DNA of 64,000 bases from Gnetum montanum (Eukaryota; Streptophyta; Gnetopsida; Gnetales; Gnetaceae). Position 1 is the stretch's first letter; the number at the start of each line of letters is the position of its first letter. Positions 59,896 through 64,000 of this stretch are shown here, in pieces. Under the pieces are notes generated by a model. The model was not told the origin of the DNA, did no database searches, and saw nothing but the letters and a program-made list of their open reading frames with translations. The position numbers were made by a program, and so were the translations under genes. The stretch is taken from the NCBI GenBank assembly GCA_015680685.1, contig MNCI01004871.1, positions 279,204 to 343,203 of the forward strand. Reading direction: 5' to 3'.

Positions 59896-60764
59896 TGATG
59901 AGTAGTAGGATATCCCAACACTCCACCATACAAGTCATGAGTGCACATGTGCAACCAAATCGTGGATGGACAATGTGAGTATGCTAGAAGTTGTAATTGG
60001 TTCATGATCATTATCTTTCCACTTTGAGTTAGTGAAGTGCAAGTGTATGGTTGAAATCTAAGGCATGTGATATATTGATGTTGTGGATTCCATTTACTCC
60101 TAAGTGCAAACATAATGAAAGTAAGAATAAAATATAAGTCTAAGTAATAATAGAAATGTAAATCTATTCTAGCCAATGGCTATGAGCAACTGTTCCTAGC
60201 TTGCCTTACGCATCTTGGGCTCATGTAAATTTCACTTAGTTATCAAGTGTTATGCTACTAGGTGAATAAAGTAATAACACTACTGGGATTACCAAATGAT
60301 TATACTTATATACTCAAAGCTAGTCATACTCATTCCACCTTACTAGTAAACGTGAAAAGTAAAGTATTTTAGAAATGTAAAGAACTATGCTAAAGTAAAC
60401 ATATTAAATAAATTATAATTAAACTAAGTAAAGAAAATAGCTAAGTAAAATAAAGAAACTAAGTTGATGCTACAATGGTGATAAGAAATCTCGATCTTTA
60501 TTGTTGTTCATGAACTGTTCCCAAGTACAATCCACTTGAATAAAGATTGCATTTAACTGCTCAATATCACACTATAGGCATTCACTCTATCACTATGTTT
60601 GAACTACAAAAACAAACTACAAGAGCTTACGTAAGGCTATAATGAAAGTTGTTCCAATGATGCAACCAAGTGTCGATATTTATAAGACCACATAGCCCTT
60701 AATACATCGTGTAAATGATGATGTAGGTAGAGCTACGACATTGTAGATTTGATATGCCTCATCA
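59896..60764 (-). repeat. 3' LTR of the right-edge Athila-like element (minus strand)
   Basis: On the plus strand it starts TGATGAG and ends CCTCATCA, 869 bases. On the minus strand it has TATAAATA (plus 60677-60684), GGTAATCCCAGTAG-like and other words shared with the solo LTR and the 40.6/52.9-kb LTRs. The internal bases beyond it, on the minus strand (AATTTTGTAAGGAACTCTATC), match the pre-LTR region of the big element (AATTTTGTAAGGGAACTTGA at about 52839), so this is a 3' LTR and not a solo one. The polypurine tract next to it is decayed. Confidence 0.85.
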
Positions 60765-60989
60765 AAAAATGATTTTATCATATCTCTACAACTAACTAGA
60801 AACTTATCCTTATGTTAAAACAAGAGGATAGAGTTCCTTACAAAATTAAGAGGTATACTCAAATTGTAACATGACTACTTGGCTCTAAATGCCTCATTGT
60901 GGTTTGAATGGTATTTTTTACAAAATTATCATGCATGAAATGATGGACACATTTGACAATAACAAGATAAAACAAAACAAAATGACATA

Positions 60990-63900
60990 GTGCCATGTAG
61001 CCTTCAAGTTCTTGGTGGTCATGGCTCCTCCATTAGCTTCTTCCCTTTGTCATCAAACTTCTGAATTTTGTATCGATTGACAAGTGCTTGAAGCTTCTCT
61101 TCTTCTATTATGGGATCATGTACCATGCAAATTCTATGATGTTTGATTATGTCAGTACTTTCCATGGGCATGGTAGCTATGAAAACATCTTATCAACCTT
61201 CACATACCAAGTTTTGAATTGCCTTCTTTCTTCTTCAAACATCTTGGCCACCTTTCTTAGTTCTTGATAATTAATCATTTGATGGGCTAGGTTTTCTACT
61301 ACATCTTTTTGTCCTTGGTAGCTAGCTTTTCCAATTTCTAGTTCAAATTTTTCCACATGTAATTTTTGTTGTGTGCACTTCCAATTTGCAAACTCTATTT
61401 CATACATTGCATAAATTACAGCTACATGTTGTTCAAACTCATTTCTCAGCCTACCTAATGTTAACATGGATAGATTGGCATATTAAAGGTTTACTCATCT
61501 CATGTACTTGGTGAGATCTTTAATCTACATATCTTTATTCTTTACTTTAGCTTGATGGACATGGACAAGGCTATCTAGAATTAGTTGTCAATTTAGTGTT
61601 TGTGTTGTGATTGAATTGATCTTGGCCTTGGTCATCTGTATCTCTTTCTCACTGATCTACTTATACATGCCCACTGGTCCCTGAAGTGTTCCTTGAGCTA
61701 TTCATGTTTCATAGCCTTATTTTTCCATGCATTCATCTCAATTGCTAATTTTTGTTTGATGGTGTGAACTTCTTCCATTGATAAGGTCTAGTTTTCTCTA
61801 GCCAATTTATTCCTGTCTTAGTTAACTCTAATAAATTATTCTCATAGTTGACGAATGCTTTCCTCAAGAATATTTTTCTATTTTTTGGTGTCCATCAACC
61901 TTGTATTATTTGTAGAAAGTTTCTTATTTTCTTACTCTAAGGCAATGATGGCTTTGTCATGGGCATACATTTGTGCTTCTACCACTAATGTGTTCCATGA
62001 AGTGTTCTCCTTCTCTGTCTCAACTTGGATGTTTCATGCTATGAGCTACCTTACTTGTTTCATCCTGAAGACATCTAACTAGTCTAGGACTACATATTGT
62101 GTAGGGTCTCTCTATTCTAATCTCAAAGCTTACTAACTCAGCTTGCAACCTCTACACTTTGTTTCCTATGTGTTCTACGCTTGTTTCTAACATGACTAGC
62201 TTTTCTTTTGTAGCAATTAGATCAAACTTTATATAGTGATATCACTTAGGATATCAAAGAGATTTTTCGTGACTTACCCTATCTACAATAATTGATTGAG
62301 GACATCTTCCAATTCTACTAGGGTCATTGATGTTCTAGCAAGCATCTTAATATATCTAGTTCTTGCAATATTTGCATGTGGTCCAATGGGAACATTACAT
62401 GATTCTTTAATGTGATTAGTGATCACCTCTACTACTTTTGCTGCATCTTGATGTTGCATCACCACTATTGTGGCTTCTTCCTTGATTTCTAACATGACCT
62501 AGAAAGATGTAGTGTTCCCTCAGATTTGTTGTGCCTAGTTGTCATTCTCTCCTACCTACATAGATACCTACCCACTAATAGGTCCTATGAATATTGTAGG
62601 CCTTACAGAGTTATCCTTTACTTAGTACAAAGTAGAACCTTCACTTGCACCACAACTTATGGTTTTTGCAATCTACTACAAGTGACTCATTGAAGGTTTT
62701 TGATCTTATTGTGCCAAAGGAGCACTCTATTCAAGTCTATCACTAGCAAGCAATGATCCACTAGGTTCTAGTTGTTTTTGTTGTCCAATTGTTGCAATAT
62801 TACTTACTAGTGTAGAGCCTATTGCTTCCTTACTGCCTGCTGGCTTCTCCAGTTGATCCTTCTTTAGTGGCACTAGTTTAGAAATTTCCACATAGGATGC
62901 ACTCTGGGCTTTTCTCAAAACATCATTGGTGTATCCCAGAATCCCTACTTGCATAACTTTCTAATTAGGTGAGGGAAAGGTAGTGTGAGTTTCCCTATCT
63001 TCTTTTTTTCAAACCTTCTTTGGATCTCCAAGAAGAGTAGATGTGCTATGTTAGTATTGAATCTCCCCATTAGAATTGTACTTCCTCTTAATGCATAAGT
63101 GAAAATTTTATTCAATCTTTTGGTTGAAAAAAAGTGATAAATCCTTATCTTAAAGTAGATCTTTTTCTCATTGGTTAATTTGCTATAGTTTTGTCCTCTT
63201 TTCTATATACTCTCTACAGCCATAGCTTCTTTGCATTAGTGTTGGATCTGGTGGATATTTGTGCTATATTTGCTCTAAAATTTGGAATATTAAGTGCCTT
63301 CGTAATAGCTTCAACACAATAAGGCACTGAGACTCCTTCAAATTTTGTATACTTCTCCTAGGAACCATTCACCATTACATGAGAGAGTGGACCATAAAGG
63401 AGAGGCCTAGAGTTGGGTTTTAACACTCTTAGGAGCAAACTCCATAAACAATCCAAAATTCAATTCCATAATTACTGTGAACATGATGGACATTTTTAAA
63501 TGGCTTGGAGGTATTTTGTTAATAACTCGAGGTGCTATCCTTATTTTGAAGCTGGTGGTGCTTCTACCTCAGCTTGTGCATATTATTATGTGGTAGAAGT
63601 TTGTTGGTGGATGCTGAAATATTGGGCTTCCTACTCTACTTGCAATGTTTATTCTCTAGTTTGTCCTACCTCAACCTTGTGGTCTCTTACTTCTGGGCTA
63701 TGAGGATCATTCTATTGCGGGTCTCTTGGGAGCCATCTACAATCATCAAAGATTTATTTGAGTATATCCAAGGATTTTAAATAGGTTTCTAGTAGTTCAT
63801 AATCCTTTTTCAAATCCTTGGTTTTGTTTAAAATTTTATTCCTATTGTTACCCATGGCTCTTACTATGATTACAGAGTTGGAAAATTTCAAAAAAGAAAT

Positions 63901-64000
63901 AGGTATTTCTTGTTCTCTTAATTATTAAGGCTTCTCATAGTCATCCTTTCCTTGTTTATTATGTTGTTGGATGGTTAGCTAAGAGAATCAGTTAGGTTCA
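60990..64000 (-). pseudogene. accessory ORF of the right-edge Athila-like element (runs off the window)
   Basis: It is homologous to 49782-52620 in order. 62495-62250 (MQHQDAAKVVEVITNHIKES, then LFDILSDITI) pairs with AEVFVDCIAKMLN and VFDLLNNITIT of the big element. 61467-61177 (LRNEFEQHVAVIYAMYEIEF, KCTQQKLHVEKFELEIGKAS) pairs with LEKQVASLYLLYKAKF and TKQKFTVVNAKLDVLKA. Between them is Lys/Glu/Gln-rich helical sequence. 62954-62727 is a Ser/Lys/Pro-containing linker with few stops. The start, internal promoter and pol genes lie beyond 64000. The plus-strand frames at 61855 and 63500-63780 are shadows. Confidence 0.75.

Noticed and set aside
59896-60764. Solo LTR
   Set aside because: The internal sequence next to it matches the pre-LTR region of the complete element, so it is the 3' LTR of an element running off the window.

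Overview
The window is plant nuclear DNA from a large, repeat-filled genome. Three things show this: old nested LTR retrotransposons of plant lineages (Ty3/gypsy Tat, Athila and chromovirus types; Ty1/copia), primer sites for plant initiator-Met and Asp tRNAs, and pseudogenes of plant-type families (PWWP, DCD, RH58 helicase, CCR4 deadenylase). AT-rich spacers and Gln/Trp/Arg codons repeatedly turned into stops (as expected from deamination of methylated C) suggest old, silenced sequence. A gymnosperm is my best guess, but this is inference. No intact protein-coding gene, tRNA, rRNA or CRISPR array was recognised.

Layout. 1-3675: an internally deleted Tat-type element (LTR end, primer site, integrase, second LTR with a 459-N gap). 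3676-9440: a decayed minus-strand chromovirus whose LTR holds about ten copies of a short motif. 9440-11332: another LTR end with its primer site, into which a solo LTR with a perfect 5-bp duplication (AGTAT) has landed. 12110-13330: a minus-strand Tat reverse transcriptase fragment. 13700-17898: a cluster of three unrelated decayed host-gene pieces (PWWP protein, DCD protein, RH58-like helicase). 20110-26710: a decayed multi-exon gene of unknown function with several GT-AG introns. One exon is split by a 3.5-kb LTR element (TSD GTAGT) that carries an intronless CCR4-type nuclease gene in place of gag-pol. 27240-31260: a minus-strand Tat gag-protease with its LTR, related to the LTRs at the left edge. 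31261-34628: AT-rich sequence with nothing recognised. 34671-39930: a Ty1/copia remnant.

40591-53828 is a complete but dead 13.2-kb Athila-like element: two LTRs, an Asp-tRNA primer site, gag, pol, then a 5-kb 3' region with an accessory ORF. Upstream of that ORF lie an LTR-like U3 segment, a TATA box and a GT-AG intron ending just before its ATG. A sister element enters from the right edge on the minus strand (59896-64000), with the same LTR type and a homologous accessory ORF. A third LTR of this group is the solo LTR at 10.5 kb. Between the two large elements lie a gag-like minus-strand fragment, a copia RNase H tail and another accessory-type ORF remnant.

The genes do not form a pathway; the window is a record of insertions into insertions. 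The items most worth a second look are the nuclease-carrying LTR element, the accessory-ORF transcription unit of the Athila-like family, and the host-gene fragment cluster.
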